DNA of 64,000 nucleotides. Source: Paragemmobacter straminiformis (GTDB lineage: Bacteria > Pseudomonadota > Alphaproteobacteria > Rhodobacterales > Rhodobacteraceae). The translations under genes and the position numbers were made by a program. The notes under the pieces are model-generated. The model searched no databases, was not told the DNA's origin, and saw only the letters and a list, made by a program, of their open reading frames with translations. The stretch covers positions 310,001 to 374,000 of the forward strand of contig NZ_JACLQD010000001.1 in the NCBI RefSeq assembly GCF_014243445.1. The letters run 5' to 3'. Within the stretch, counting starts at the first letter, position 1. Each line of letters begins with the position of its first letter. Of the stretch, positions 55,508 to 62,768 are shown one piece after another.

Positions 55508-56509
55508 TCAAACCAGTGCCGAAGCGGCAAGAAACAGCGCAACGATCAGCCCCGCGTCACGGTTCGACCGGAAGATCCGCATGCACAGCCCCGCATCGTC
55601 GGTGTCAAGCCGCCGCATCTGCCAGACCATATGCCAGCCAAAGGCCCAGACCCCCAGCAACGCGACCAGCAGGGCCACGGGCGACCCTGCGGGCAGCAGC
55701 GCCGCCATCACCGCCCCCGCCATCAGCACGACCGAGGCGACCAGAAACCCCGCCAGCCAGCGCCCCGTCGCCTGTCCGAACAGCCGCGCGGTCGATTTCA
55801 CGCCGATCAGCGCGTCATCCTCTTTGTCCTGATGGGCATAGATCGTGTCATAGAACAGCGTCCATGCGATGCCCGACGCATAAAGCAACCCAGCCGCCCA
55901 GCCGACGCGGCCGGAATGCGCCGCCCACAGCAGAACCGCGCCCCAGTTGAAGGCCAGCCCCAGAAACACCTGCGGCCACCATGTGAAACGCTTGGCAAAG
56001 GGATAGATCGCCACCAGCCCCAGCGAGGCGATGCCAAGCCCCACCGCCAGCCAGTTGTAGCTGAACAGGATCAGCGCCGCCGCAAGCGCCTGCACCACCA
56101 TCCAGATCGCGGCCTGTTTCGGCGTGACCTGCCCCGAGGGCAGCGGGCGGCTGCGCGTGCGGGCCACGGCGGCGTCGAAATCTCGGTCGGCAAGGTCATT
56201 CCAAGTGCAACCCGCCCCCCGCATCAGAAAGGCCCCGAGGGCACAGGACAGGGCAAGCCACGCATCCCAAGGTGCAAAGCCGCCGTCTTGCGCTGCGGCC
56301 AGCGCGATGGCCCACCAGCACGGGAAGAGCAAAAGCCAGGTCCCGATGGGCCGGTCCGCGCGGCTCAGCCGCAGATAGGGGCGCGTCGCGGCGGGGGCGA
56401 AACGGTCGACCCAGTTGCCCTTGGGCGCATCGGCGACACGTCCTGCATCCGGACCCGCATCGGGGGCCGCATCTGGGCCAGCCTCTGGCATATCGGTCGC
56501 TCTCGCCAT
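55508..56509 (-). CDS. ubiA: 4-hydroxybenzoate polyprenyltransferase
   Basis: 333-residue integral membrane prenyltransferase that attaches the polyprenyl chain to 4-hydroxybenzoate in ubiquinone synthesis. The first aspartate motif is NDLADRDFD and the second lies in the YDTIYAHQDKEDD segment; eight to nine helices are visible. The N-terminal 40 residues are Ala/Pro/Gly/Asp-rich with PDAGPDAG repeats, an extension not needed for activity. It is divergent from rsmE with 12 bases between the start codons, so the promoters must overlap the genes. Confidence 0.95.
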   Translation of the reverse strand: MARATDMPEAGPDAAPDAGPDAGRVADAPKGNWVDRFAPAATRPYLRLSRADRPIGTWLLLFPCWWAIALAAAQDGGFAPWDAWLALSCALGAFLMRGAGCTWNDLADRDFDAAVARTRSRPLPSGQVTPKQAAIWMVVQALAAALILFSYNWLAVGLGIASLGLVAIYPFAKRFTWWPQVFLGLAFNWGAVLLWAAHSGRVGWAAGLLYASGIAWTLFYDTIYAHQDKEDDALIGVKSTARLFGQATGRWLAGFLVASVVLMAGAVMAALLPAGSPVALLVALLGVWAFGWHMVWQMRRLDTDDAGLCMRIFRSNRDAGLIVALFLAASALV

Positions 56510-56521
56510 AGGGTGCCGCTC

Positions 56522-57247
56522 ATGTCTGATGCAAAGATACGCCTCTATGTAGAGCAGCCCTTGGCCGATGGGCAAGCCGTGGTCCTGTCGCAGGATCAGG
56601 CGCACTACCTCTTTTCCGTCATGCGCCTTGCACGGGGGGATGCGGTGCTTGTGTTCAACGGCCATGACGGCGAATGGCGCGCCGAGGTGGCCGAGGCCGG
56701 CAAGCGCGGCGGCATCCTGACCTGCACGGGCCAGACGCGGCCGCTGCAACTGCCGCCCGACCTCTGGCTTCTCTTCGCGCCGATCAAAAAGGCCCGCACC
56801 GATTTCATCGTCGAAAAGGCCGCCGAAATGGGGGCCGCGCGGATCGTTCCCGTGCAGACGCGCCACACCAATTCAGAACGCATCCGTCAGGATCGTCTGC
56901 AAGCCCACGCCGTCGAAGCCGCCGAGCAATGCGGCGGAACCTTCGTGCCCGAGGTGGCCGAACTCGTCGCACTCGACCGCCTGCTTGCCACTTGGCCCAA
57001 GGATCGCCGCATCCTGTGGTGCGACGAAACCAAGGTCGGCGCGCAGGTGGCGCTTTCAGGCGCGGAACCCGGACCCTGGGCCATCCTCATCGGCCCCGAG
57101 GGCGGCTTTTCCGGGGCCGAGCAAATCCGCCTGCGCGCCATGCCGCAGGTGCTGCCCGTCAGCCTTGGCCCGCGCATCCTGCGCGCCGATACGGCGGCGG
57201 TGGCCGCACTTGCGCTGTGGCAGGCCACGCTGGGGGATTGGCGGTGA
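56522..57247 (+). CDS. rsmE: 16S rRNA (uracil-1498-N3)-methyltransferase RsmE
   Basis: 241 residues, a SPOUT-fold methyltransferase. The N-terminal PUA-like part has QAHYLFSVMRLARGDAV; the C-terminal knot has LIGPEGGFSGAEQ and LGPRILRADTA, the SAM-binding signature. It methylates U1498 of 16S rRNA. The stop overlaps the GTG of the next gene (GTGA). ubiA, rsmE and gshA are neighbours in many Rhodobacterales. Confidence 0.96.
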   Translation: MSDAKIRLYVEQPLADGQAVVLSQDQAHYLFSVMRLARGDAVLVFNGHDGEWRAEVAEAGKRGGILTCTGQTRPLQLPPDLWLLFAPIKKARTDFIVEKAAEMGAARIVPVQTRHTNSERIRQDRLQAHAVEAAEQCGGTFVPEVAELVALDRLLATWPKDRRILWCDETKVGAQVALSGAEPGPWAILIGPEGGFSGAEQIRLRAMPQVLPVSLGPRILRADTAAVAALALWQATLGDWR

Positions 57248-57783
57248 TCCGCCCCGAAGTGCTGCAAGCCCTCAACCGCTGGCGCGAGGTCATCGCCTCG
57301 GGCGGGGTGGCGCTGGCGGGCCTCTGGATCGCGTGGCAGGGCGGCTATGTCCTGCTGCCCTTCGGTCTTTGCGTCATCGCCCTCGCCGCAGCCCTTGCCT
57401 TGCAGGCCCTGCGCCGCCTGCGCTTTGCCCAAGCCCCCGCCACCCCCGGCGTGGTCGAGGTGGACGAAGCCCAGATCGCCTATCTGTCACCCGATGGCGG
57501 CGGCTTCGTCGGGCTGCCCGATCTGGTCGAGATCCGCCTGCTGACCCTGCGCGGCAAACGCTTCTGGCGGTTGCGGCAGGCCGACGGTCAGGCGCTGCTG
57601 GTTCCGGTCGATGCGATGGGGGCCGACCAGCTTTTCGACGCCTTCGCCGCCCTGCCGAACATGGACAGCGCCGCCCTGCTGGCCGCGCTGGAAACCAAGG
57701 CCTCGGGCAACGCCCTGCCCGCGCTGGACGGGATGTCGCATCCCGTCTGGCACCGCCCCGGCGCGGGGCTTGCCCGCCGCTGA
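57244..57783 (+). CDS. Small membrane protein between rsmE and gshA
   Basis: 179 residues starting with GTG that overlaps the rsmE stop. Two hydrophobic helices (about 18-36 and 38-55) form an N-terminal anchor, followed by a soluble domain with IAYLSPDGGGFVGLPDLVEIRL and a LFDAFAALPN segment, as in PH-like membrane-anchored domains. No recognised family. Its conserved place suggests a role linked to neither neighbour in particular. Translational coupling to rsmE is clear. Confidence 0.75.
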   Translation: MIRPEVLQALNRWREVIASGGVALAGLWIAWQGGYVLLPFGLCVIALAAALALQALRRLRFAQAPATPGVVEVDEAQIAYLSPDGGGFVGLPDLVEIRLLTLRGKRFWRLRQADGQALLVPVDAMGADQLFDAFAALPNMDSAALLAALETKASGNALPALDGMSHPVWHRPGAGLARR

Positions 57784-57892
57784 ACCGCCCGCCCGCGCCT
57801 TACGTCTTGCCTGCCCCCTCTTGACTTGCCCGCCGCCGCGAAGCACCTCTGTCATCCTGAACGAAACCGTCAACTTTCCCGGAGCGCCCTTC

Positions 57893-59239
57893 ATGTCGAT
57901 ACCCCAATCCGGTGGCGGAGTGATCGAGCATTTCGGGCAATTGGCCGAGATGATGGAAGCGGGCAACAAGCCCAAATCCGAATGGCGCATCGGGACCGAG
58001 CATGAAAAATTCGGCTGGCTGACCGACAGCCGCCGCCCCCTGCCCTATGCGGGCGCGGCCTCGATCAGCACGCTGTTCACCGAACTTTCGTCGCGCTACG
58101 GCTGGACCCCCGTGCGCGAGGGTGAAAACACCATCGGCCTTACGCGCAACGGGGCCAACATCAGCCTCGAACCGGGCGGGCAGTTCGAACTCTCGGGTGC
58201 GGCCGTGGCCAACATGAACGAAACCGCCGCCGAATTGCAGACCCATTTCGACGAGGTGCGCTCGATCGCGGACCCGCTGGGAATCAGGTTCATGGGGATC
58301 GGGGCCGCGCCGGAATGGGGCCATTCCGACATGCCGGTCATGCCCAAAGGGCGCTACCGGCTGATGACCGATTACATGGGCCGCGTCGGCACGCATGGCA
58401 CGCAGATGATGTACCGCACCTCGACCGTGCAGGTGAACCTCGACTATGCGTCCGAAGCCGACATGGTCAAGAAACTGCGCGTCTCGCTGGCGCTGCAACC
58501 GGTGGCGACGGCGCTCTTCGCCTCGTCTCCCTTCTTCGACGGCAAGCTGAACGGCCACAAATCATGGCGCTCGCGCATCTGGCGCGGCCTGGACAACAGC
58601 CGCACGGGCATGCTGCCCTTCGCCTTTGACGAGGGGTTCGGCTTTCAGGCCTATGTGGATTGGGTGCTGGATGTGCCGATGTATTTCGTCTACCGCGACG
58701 GCAAATACATCAACGCGCTCGGCCAGTCCTTCCGCGACTTCCTCAAGGGCGAACTGCCCGCCATGCCGGGTGAAAAGCCCACGCTGTCGGATTGGGCAGA
58801 CCATATGACGACGGTTTTCCCCGAAGCGCGGGTCAAGAAATACATCGAGATGCGCGGGGCTGATTGCGGCGATCAGGCCCATATCAACGCCCTGCCCGCC
58901 TTCTGGGTCGGGCTGATGTATGACCAGACCGCACTCGATGCTGCGTGGGATCTGGTCAAGGGCTTCGACGCCGAAACCCGCGAGGGGCTGCGGGTCGCGG
59001 CTTCGGTCGATGCGCTTCAGGGGGCTGCGAACGGTGTCAAACTGCTCGACCTTGCCCGCGCTGCCGTGGCGCTGTCGCATGCGGGGCTTGCCGCGCGGGG
59101 CATGGACGAGGAACGCTTCCTCGCCCCCCTGATGCAGTCGATTGCCACGGGCCAGACACAGGCCGACCGCTGGCTTGCGCTGTATAATGGCGCATGGGGC
59201 AAAAGCCTGACCCCGATCTACGAAGCGGCCAGCCTGTAA
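57893..59239 (+). CDS. gshA: Glutamate-cysteine ligase (plant/alphaproteobacterial type)
   Basis: 448 residues of the GCS2/plant-type glutamate-cysteine ligase family, the first step of glutathione synthesis. IGTEHEKFGW near residue 34 starts the active site; SLEPGGQFELSGA, MTDYMGRVGTHGTQMMYRT and VNLDYASEADM follow, all typical. It is cytoplasmic and ATP-dependent. The start at 57893 has GGAG upstream and gives MSIPQSGGG; the frame is open earlier but overlaps the preceding gene. A hairpin array and a terminator follow. Confidence 0.95.
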   Translation: MSIPQSGGGVIEHFGQLAEMMEAGNKPKSEWRIGTEHEKFGWLTDSRRPLPYAGAASISTLFTELSSRYGWTPVREGENTIGLTRNGANISLEPGGQFELSGAAVANMNETAAELQTHFDEVRSIADPLGIRFMGIGAAPEWGHSDMPVMPKGRYRLMTDYMGRVGTHGTQMMYRTSTVQVNLDYASEADMVKKLRVSLALQPVATALFASSPFFDGKLNGHKSWRSRIWRGLDNSRTGMLPFAFDEGFGFQAYVDWVLDVPMYFVYRDGKYINALGQSFRDFLKGELPAMPGEKPTLSDWADHMTTVFPEARVKKYIEMRGADCGDQAHINALPAFWVGLMYDQTALDAAWDLVKGFDAETREGLRVAASVDALQGAANGVKLLDLARAAVALSHAGLAARGMDEERFLAPLMQSIATGQTQADRWLALYNGAWGKSLTPIYEAASL

Positions 59240-59240
59240 C

Positions 59241-59349
59241 GCGTTTTCTGGCGCAGAAAACGCGCCGGAATTTGACGCAAATTCCGGTCCCACCGCTGGA
59301 CACCGTTTTTTGCGTCAAAAAACGCCGCGAAATCTGCGTCAGATTTCGC
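59241..59349. repeat. Array of four hairpins with a TGCGTCA core
   Basis: Four successive perfect hairpins at 59241-59263, 59265-59287, 59304-59324 and 59327-59349. Stems are 8-9 bp and loops 5 bases. The arms differ (for example CCGGAATTT, CGTTTTTT, GCGAAATCT) but the centre is TGACGCA/TGCGTCA in three and TGGCGCA in the first. The array fills the space between the gshA stop and the terminator. Confidence 0.85.
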
Positions 59350-59363
59350 CGCCCCGCCAAAGC

Positions 59364-59395
59364 AAAAGGCCCGCAGATCGCTCTGCGGGCCTTTT
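59364..59395. terminator. Bidirectional terminator between gshA and atpF
   Basis: Stem AAAAGGCCCGCAG/CTGCGGGCCTTTT with a 6-base loop (59364-59395). The A- and T-runs at its base serve both the plus-strand gshA and the minus-strand F0 operon ending at 59417. Confidence 0.92.
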
Positions 59396-59416
59396 CGATT
59401 TTCCTGAAGCACAGCC

Positions 59417-59971
59417 TCAGTGCAGCTTGGCATCGACCTGCGCGATGGCGGCGTCGATCGACGCGGCAGCGCCCTCGGCCGTCATCTGCTTGGCAAGCAC
59501 ATCGCCCGCCGCAGCCACGGCGACCGTGATCGCCTGATCCTTCACCGCACGGATCGCCGACTGTTCGGCCGAGGTGATCTGGTCCTCGGCAGCGGCAACG
59601 CGGCGCGCGATCGACAGTTTCAGATCGGCCTTGGCCTGCGCCGCGGCAGCCATCGCCTCGTCCTTGGCGGAAGCGATGATGCGCTCGGACTGTTCGATCA
59701 CTTCCTTCTGCTTCTTCTCATAGGAAGCGAGCAGTGCCTTGGCCTCTTCCCGCAGGGCGCGGGCTTCTTCCAACTCGGCCTTGATCTGCACGGCGCGTGC
59801 ATCGAGCAAGCCGCCGATCTTCGCCGGAACCTTTGCGTAAATCAGGATGCCGATGAAGAGCAGAAACGCCAGCAGCACCACGAAGTTGGTGTTGTGCAGC
59901 GACAGGAACGGCCCACCCGCCGCGAAAGCGGGCGAAGCGGTCAGCGCCAAAAGGGCAATCAGCTTTTTCAT
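59417..59971 (-). CDS. atpF: F0 ATP synthase subunit b
   Basis: 184 residues. A short signal-like N-terminus (LIALLALTASPAFAAGG), one membrane helix (about 29-48, FVVLLAFLLFIGILIYAKVP), then a long charged coiled coil forming the peripheral stalk. The signal-like start is usual for the b subunit in this family. It is the last gene of the F0 operon and follows the b' gene by four bases. Confidence 0.95.
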   Translation of the reverse strand: MKKLIALLALTASPAFAAGGPFLSLHNTNFVVLLAFLLFIGILIYAKVPAKIGGLLDARAVQIKAELEEARALREEAKALLASYEKKQKEVIEQSERIIASAKDEAMAAAAQAKADLKLSIARRVAAAEDQITSAEQSAIRAVKDQAITVAVAAAGDVLAKQMTAEGAAASIDAAIAQVDAKLH

Positions 59972-59975
59972 CGCA

Positions 59976-60521
59976 TCAGCCTTTCAGACGGGCGGCAACC
60001 GCCGCGTTCACGCTTGCCGCATCGGCCTTGCCCCCGAGGGCCGAGACCAGTTCCTTGGCGGTGTCCTTGGCGACTGCGGTCACAGCCTCGATGGCACCGG
60101 CACGGATTTCGGCGATACGCTTTTCCGATTCCGCAGCCTTGGCCGAGATTTCGACATCCGCCTTGGCCGTTGCCTTGTCGAGGTCCTTCTGGATCTCGGC
60201 ACGGGCTTCCGCGACGATCTTGGCCGCTTCCACGCGGGCACGGGCCAGCGCGTCGTTATAGGCCTGTTCGGCGGCCACGGCCTTTTGCTTCAGCTCTTCG
60301 GCTGCGGCGAGGTCGTTGGTCATCGTTCCCTTGCGCTCGGCCAGAACGGCACCGATGCGCGGAAGCGAAATCCGCGTCAGGATGAAATAGATCACGACAA
60401 GCGTGACCACGAGCCAGAAGATCTGGTTCGGGAAGGTCGAGAAATCGAGCTGGGGCATCCCAGCCGAACCCGCCTCATGTGCGGCGCCGGCTACTTCGGC
60501 CGCCGTTGTTTCGGTCGCCAT
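59976..60521 (-). CDS. atpX: F0 ATP synthase subunit b'
   Basis: 181 residues: an Ala/Glu-rich N-terminus, one membrane helix (about 31-49, [22 protein letters not shown]), and a coiled-coil stalk. Having b and b' as separate paralogues is typical of photosynthetic and related alphaproteobacteria, where they form a heterodimer in the peripheral stalk. It lies between atpE and atpF. The 83-base spacer to atpE holds a strong hairpin. Confidence 0.94.
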   Translation of the reverse strand: MATETTAAEVAGAAHEAGSAGMPQLDFSTFPNQIFWLVVTLVVIYFILTRISLPRIGAVLAERKGTMTNDLAAAEELKQKAVAAEQAYNDALARARVEAAKIVAEARAEIQKDLDKATAKADVEISAKAAESEKRIAEIRAGAIEAVTAVAKDTAKELVSALGGKADAASVNAAVAARLKG

Positions 60522-60552
60522 GTCGTCCTCCGTCGGCCCCTTGAACTTTGAA

Positions 60553-60582
60553 GGGGGGCGCGGGCAAGCACCCGCGCACCCC
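60553..60582 (-). promoter_or_regulatory. Intercistronic hairpin after atpE
   Basis: Stem of 11 bp with one mismatch (GGGG-x-GCGCGGG against CCCGCGC-x-CCCC) and a 6-base loop, 22 bases after the atpE stop, inside the operon. It may stabilise or partly end the atpE mRNA and raise the output of the multicopy c subunit. Confidence 0.6.
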
Positions 60583-60604
60583 TCTCGTCAGGATGCGAAA
60601 CGGA

Positions 60605-60844
60605 TCAGACCGCGAACATCAGCAGAAGCGCGACGAGGAACGAGAAGATCCCCAGAGCTTCGGCGAAGGCCAGACCGATGAACAGCGTGGCGGTTTGCGA
60701 ACCGGCAGCCGACGGGTTGCGCAGGGCACCCGCAAGGAAGTTGCCCGCAACGGCGCCAACGCCGATGGCGGCTGCGCCCGAACCGATGGCGGCAAGACCG
60801 GCACCGATGAATTTGCCCAAAGCGGCTGCAGCGACGAGTTCCAT
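60605..60844 (-). CDS. atpE: F0 ATP synthase subunit c
   Basis: 79-residue proteolipid with two membrane helices joined by the polar loop ARNP region (Arg42-Asn43-Pro44). The proton-carrying carboxylate is Glu62 in helix 2 (AFAEALGIF). The N-terminal helix has the tight-packing GxGxA pattern ([15 protein letters not shown]). A strong AAGGAG lies before the ATG, in keeping with high expression of this multicopy ring subunit. It lies between atpB and the b' gene. Confidence 0.97.
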   Translation of the reverse strand: MELVAAAALGKFIGAGLAAIGSGAAAIGVGAVAGNFLAGALRNPSAAGSQTATLFIGLAFAEALGIFSFLVALLLMFAV

Positions 60845-60902
60845 TTGTATCTCCTTGACGATGGATATTCGCGATGTTGGTAGAACTGACAGGCGGCTGG
60901 CC

Positions 60903-61676
60903 TTAGTGGCCCGGATGCAGCGCATCCTTGAGGTAGACGCAGGTCAGGATGGTAAAGACGTAGGCCTGGATAAAGGCCACCAGCACCTCGAGCCCGTAGA
61001 TGGCGGTGATCGCCAGAACGGAAACGGGGGTCACAACGACGCCGATGGTCGAAATCAGGATCATCGGGGCAAAGGCGGCAAAGACCTTCATCACCGCGTG
61101 GCCGGCCATGATGTTGCCCGCAAGACGGATCGAGTGGCTGACAGGACGCACGAAGTAGGAAATCAGCTCGATCACCGCGATGATCGGACGCAGCACCAGC
61201 GGCGCATCCTTCATCCAGAACAGGCCGAGGAAATGCGCGCCATGCAGCACGAAGCCCAGCAGCGTCACGGCGATGAACACGCCAAAGCCAAGGATCGCGG
61301 TGACGGCGATATGCGAGGTGGTGGTGAACGACCCGGGGATCAGCCCGAGGAAGTTCGAGAAGAGGATGAACAGGAAGACGGTGAAGATATAGGGGAAGTA
61401 CTTCACGCCGTCATGGCCGGTAACGTCCTCGACCATCTTGTAGACGAAGCCGTAGGCAAGCTCCGCCACCGATTGCACACGGCTCGGGATCACGGCGCGG
61501 CCGCGCGTGCCCAGCACGAAAAGGCCGATCACGCAAAGCACCGCAAGCGCCATCCACAGCGTCACGTTGGTGGGCGTATACCACTGGATCGGGCCTTCGC
61601 CGAACAGCGGATGGATCTTGAACTGGTCCAACGGGTGGAACGCAAGTCCGCCTTCGCTATGAGCTTCGCCTGCCAC
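60903..61676 (-). CDS. atpB: F0 ATP synthase subunit a
   Basis: 257 residues with about five to six membrane helices. The essential arginine is Arg184 in [14 protein letters not shown], which faces Glu62 of subunit c. The C-terminal helix [19 protein letters not shown] is typical. The protein forms the proton half-channels. It begins one base past the end of atpI and lies 58 bases upstream of atpE. Confidence 0.97.
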   Translation of the reverse strand: MAGEAHSEGGLAFHPLDQFKIHPLFGEGPIQWYTPTNVTLWMALAVLCVIGLFVLGTRGRAVIPSRVQSVAELAYGFVYKMVEDVTGHDGVKYFPYIFTVFLFILFSNFLGLIPGSFTTTSHIAVTAILGFGVFIAVTLLGFVLHGAHFLGLFWMKDAPLVLRPIIAVIELISYFVRPVSHSIRLAGNIMAGHAVMKVFAAFAPMILISTIGVVVTPVSVLAITAIYGLEVLVAFIQAYVFTILTCVYLKDALHPGH

Positions 61677-61677
61677 G

Positions 61678-62025
61678 TCAGTCTTCCTCTCGCTTGGCAG
61701 CCGCCGCCGCCGTCCGTTCCTGCACTTCTTGCGCCGACCGCAGCATGGTTTTCACCCCCGCCGCCAATCCCGCCAGTATGAACAGCACCAGAAAGATCGG
61801 AATGGTCCCGAAAAGGGTATCCAGCCCGTATCCGATGCCGAAGCCGATCGCGAGACCGGCCACAAGCTCTATGACCATGCGCCATGCCAGCTGGGCCTGC
61901 GAATAGTCTTCCTTCTGGTGGGTCCGGCGCGGTCCTTCGACCACCGCCTTCGCCGCTTCGATCCGTTTCTCGAGTGCCGCGAGGCGCTCTTGATCGGGTT
62001 CTTCCGCCACGGCGCGCCCCTCCAT
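61678..62025 (-). CDS. atpI: ATP synthase protein AtpI
   Basis: 115 residues: a charged N-terminal helix, then two membrane helices (about 50-70, [20 protein letters not shown], and 76-93). AtpI assists assembly of the c-ring and may move Mg2+. It leads the operon atpI-B-E-X-F. Here as in related bacteria the F1 genes are not part of the unit. The 211-base gap upstream must hold the operon promoter; I could not fix its boxes. Confidence 0.92.
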   Translation of the reverse strand: MEGRAVAEEPDQERLAALEKRIEAAKAVVEGPRRTHQKEDYSQAQLAWRMVIELVAGLAIGFGIGYGLDTLFGTIPIFLVLFILAGLAAGVKTMLRSAQEVQERTAAAAAKREED

Positions 62026-62236
62026 CAGTCGGGCGGAAACTACGGAGCGAAGGGGGCCAAGTCAAGCCGCGAATCCGGCGCGCAAATGCGGCGCAACACA
62101 CTGGAATATATGGGATTTATCTGACGAAGCCGAAAGGTCGCAGCCCGCGCCCGCATCCTCCGGCACAGGCTGCGCCGGCTTTGGCATATTCAACCATCCG
62201 GTTGACGATCGGCGCCCGTGGCCCCAAGGTCACCCG

Positions 62237-62581
62237 ATGGCCGCCACGCTCGACACCATCTTTTCCGCCCTTGCCGACCCGACGCGCCGGGCGATCCTGA
62301 CCATGCTGCTCGAAGATGACATGGCGGTCACCGATGTGGCCGAACCCTTCCGCATGTCGCTGGCCGCGATTTCCAAACATCTTGCCGTGCTGGCCGATGC
62401 GGGGCTGATCGCGCAGGAAAAGCGCGGCCGGGTGAAATGGTGCAAGCTGGAACCCGACGCCCTGCGCGCGGCCTCGATCTGGATGCGCGGCTTTGGCCAG
62501 TTCGATCCGCTCGATCTGGATGATTTCGAACGTTTCCTGCAAGCCGAGCTGTCAGACCCGCCCGCCGACGGCATGCCATGA
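62237..62581 (+). CDS. ArsR-family transcriptional regulator
   Basis: 114 residues with a winged helix: FSALADPTRRAILTMLL, SLAAISKHLAVLADAGLI as the recognition helix, and the wing EKRGRVKWCKLEP. It lacks an obvious metal-binding CxC motif, so the signal is unknown. Such regulators often sit before an SRPBCC gene, which is not here. A 14-bp tandem repeat starts in its stop codon. It is divergent from atpI. Confidence 0.9.
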   Translation: MAATLDTIFSALADPTRRAILTMLLEDDMAVTDVAEPFRMSLAAISKHLAVLADAGLIAQEKRGRVKWCKLEPDALRAASIWMRGFGQFDPLDLDDFERFLQAELSDPPADGMP

Positions 62582-62633
62582 CGGGGTGGCCATGACGGGG
62601 TGGCCATGACGGGGTGGCCATGACGGGGTGGCC
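62578..62633. repeat. Four tandem copies of a 14-bp unit
   Basis: ATGACGGGGTGGCC repeated four times without change, followed by a partial fifth (ATGA). The first unit overlaps the TGA stop of the ArsR gene. Each unit contains ATGA, but the reading frames are short, so no peptide is proposed. Confidence 0.95.
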
Positions 62634-62639
62634 ATGAAG

Positions 62640-62690
62640 GCGGGGGGCCAGCCCCCCGCGCCCCCCGGGATATTTGACCGAGTATGAAAG
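62640..62690. repeat. Intergenic hairpin-GGGATATTTG element, copy 6
   Basis: Stem GCGGGGGG/CCCCCCGC with loop CCAG, then CGCCCCCCGGGATATTTG. The stem is next to the ArsR gene and the tail distal. It faces copy 7 in inverted orientation 33 bases away. Confidence 0.75.
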
Positions 62691-62722
62691 GGTGAAGCGC
62701 GCACCTTCCCTTTCACCTTTGC

Positions 62723-62767
62723 GCAAATACTCTCGGGGGGTGCGGGGGGCAGACGGCCCCCCGCCGC
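62723..62767. repeat. Intergenic hairpin-CAAATA element, copy 7
   Basis: CAAATACTCTCGGGGGGTGC, then stem GCGGGGGGC/GCCCCCCGC with loop AGACG, ending one base before the 3' end of the minus-strand acyl-CoA synthetase gene. It probably forms its transcript end. Confidence 0.75.
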
Positions 62768-62768
62768 T

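Noticed and set aside
59194-59529. Small open frames through the hairpin array
   Set aside because: They only read through palindromic DNA and the terminator, with no ribosome site or conserved feature.
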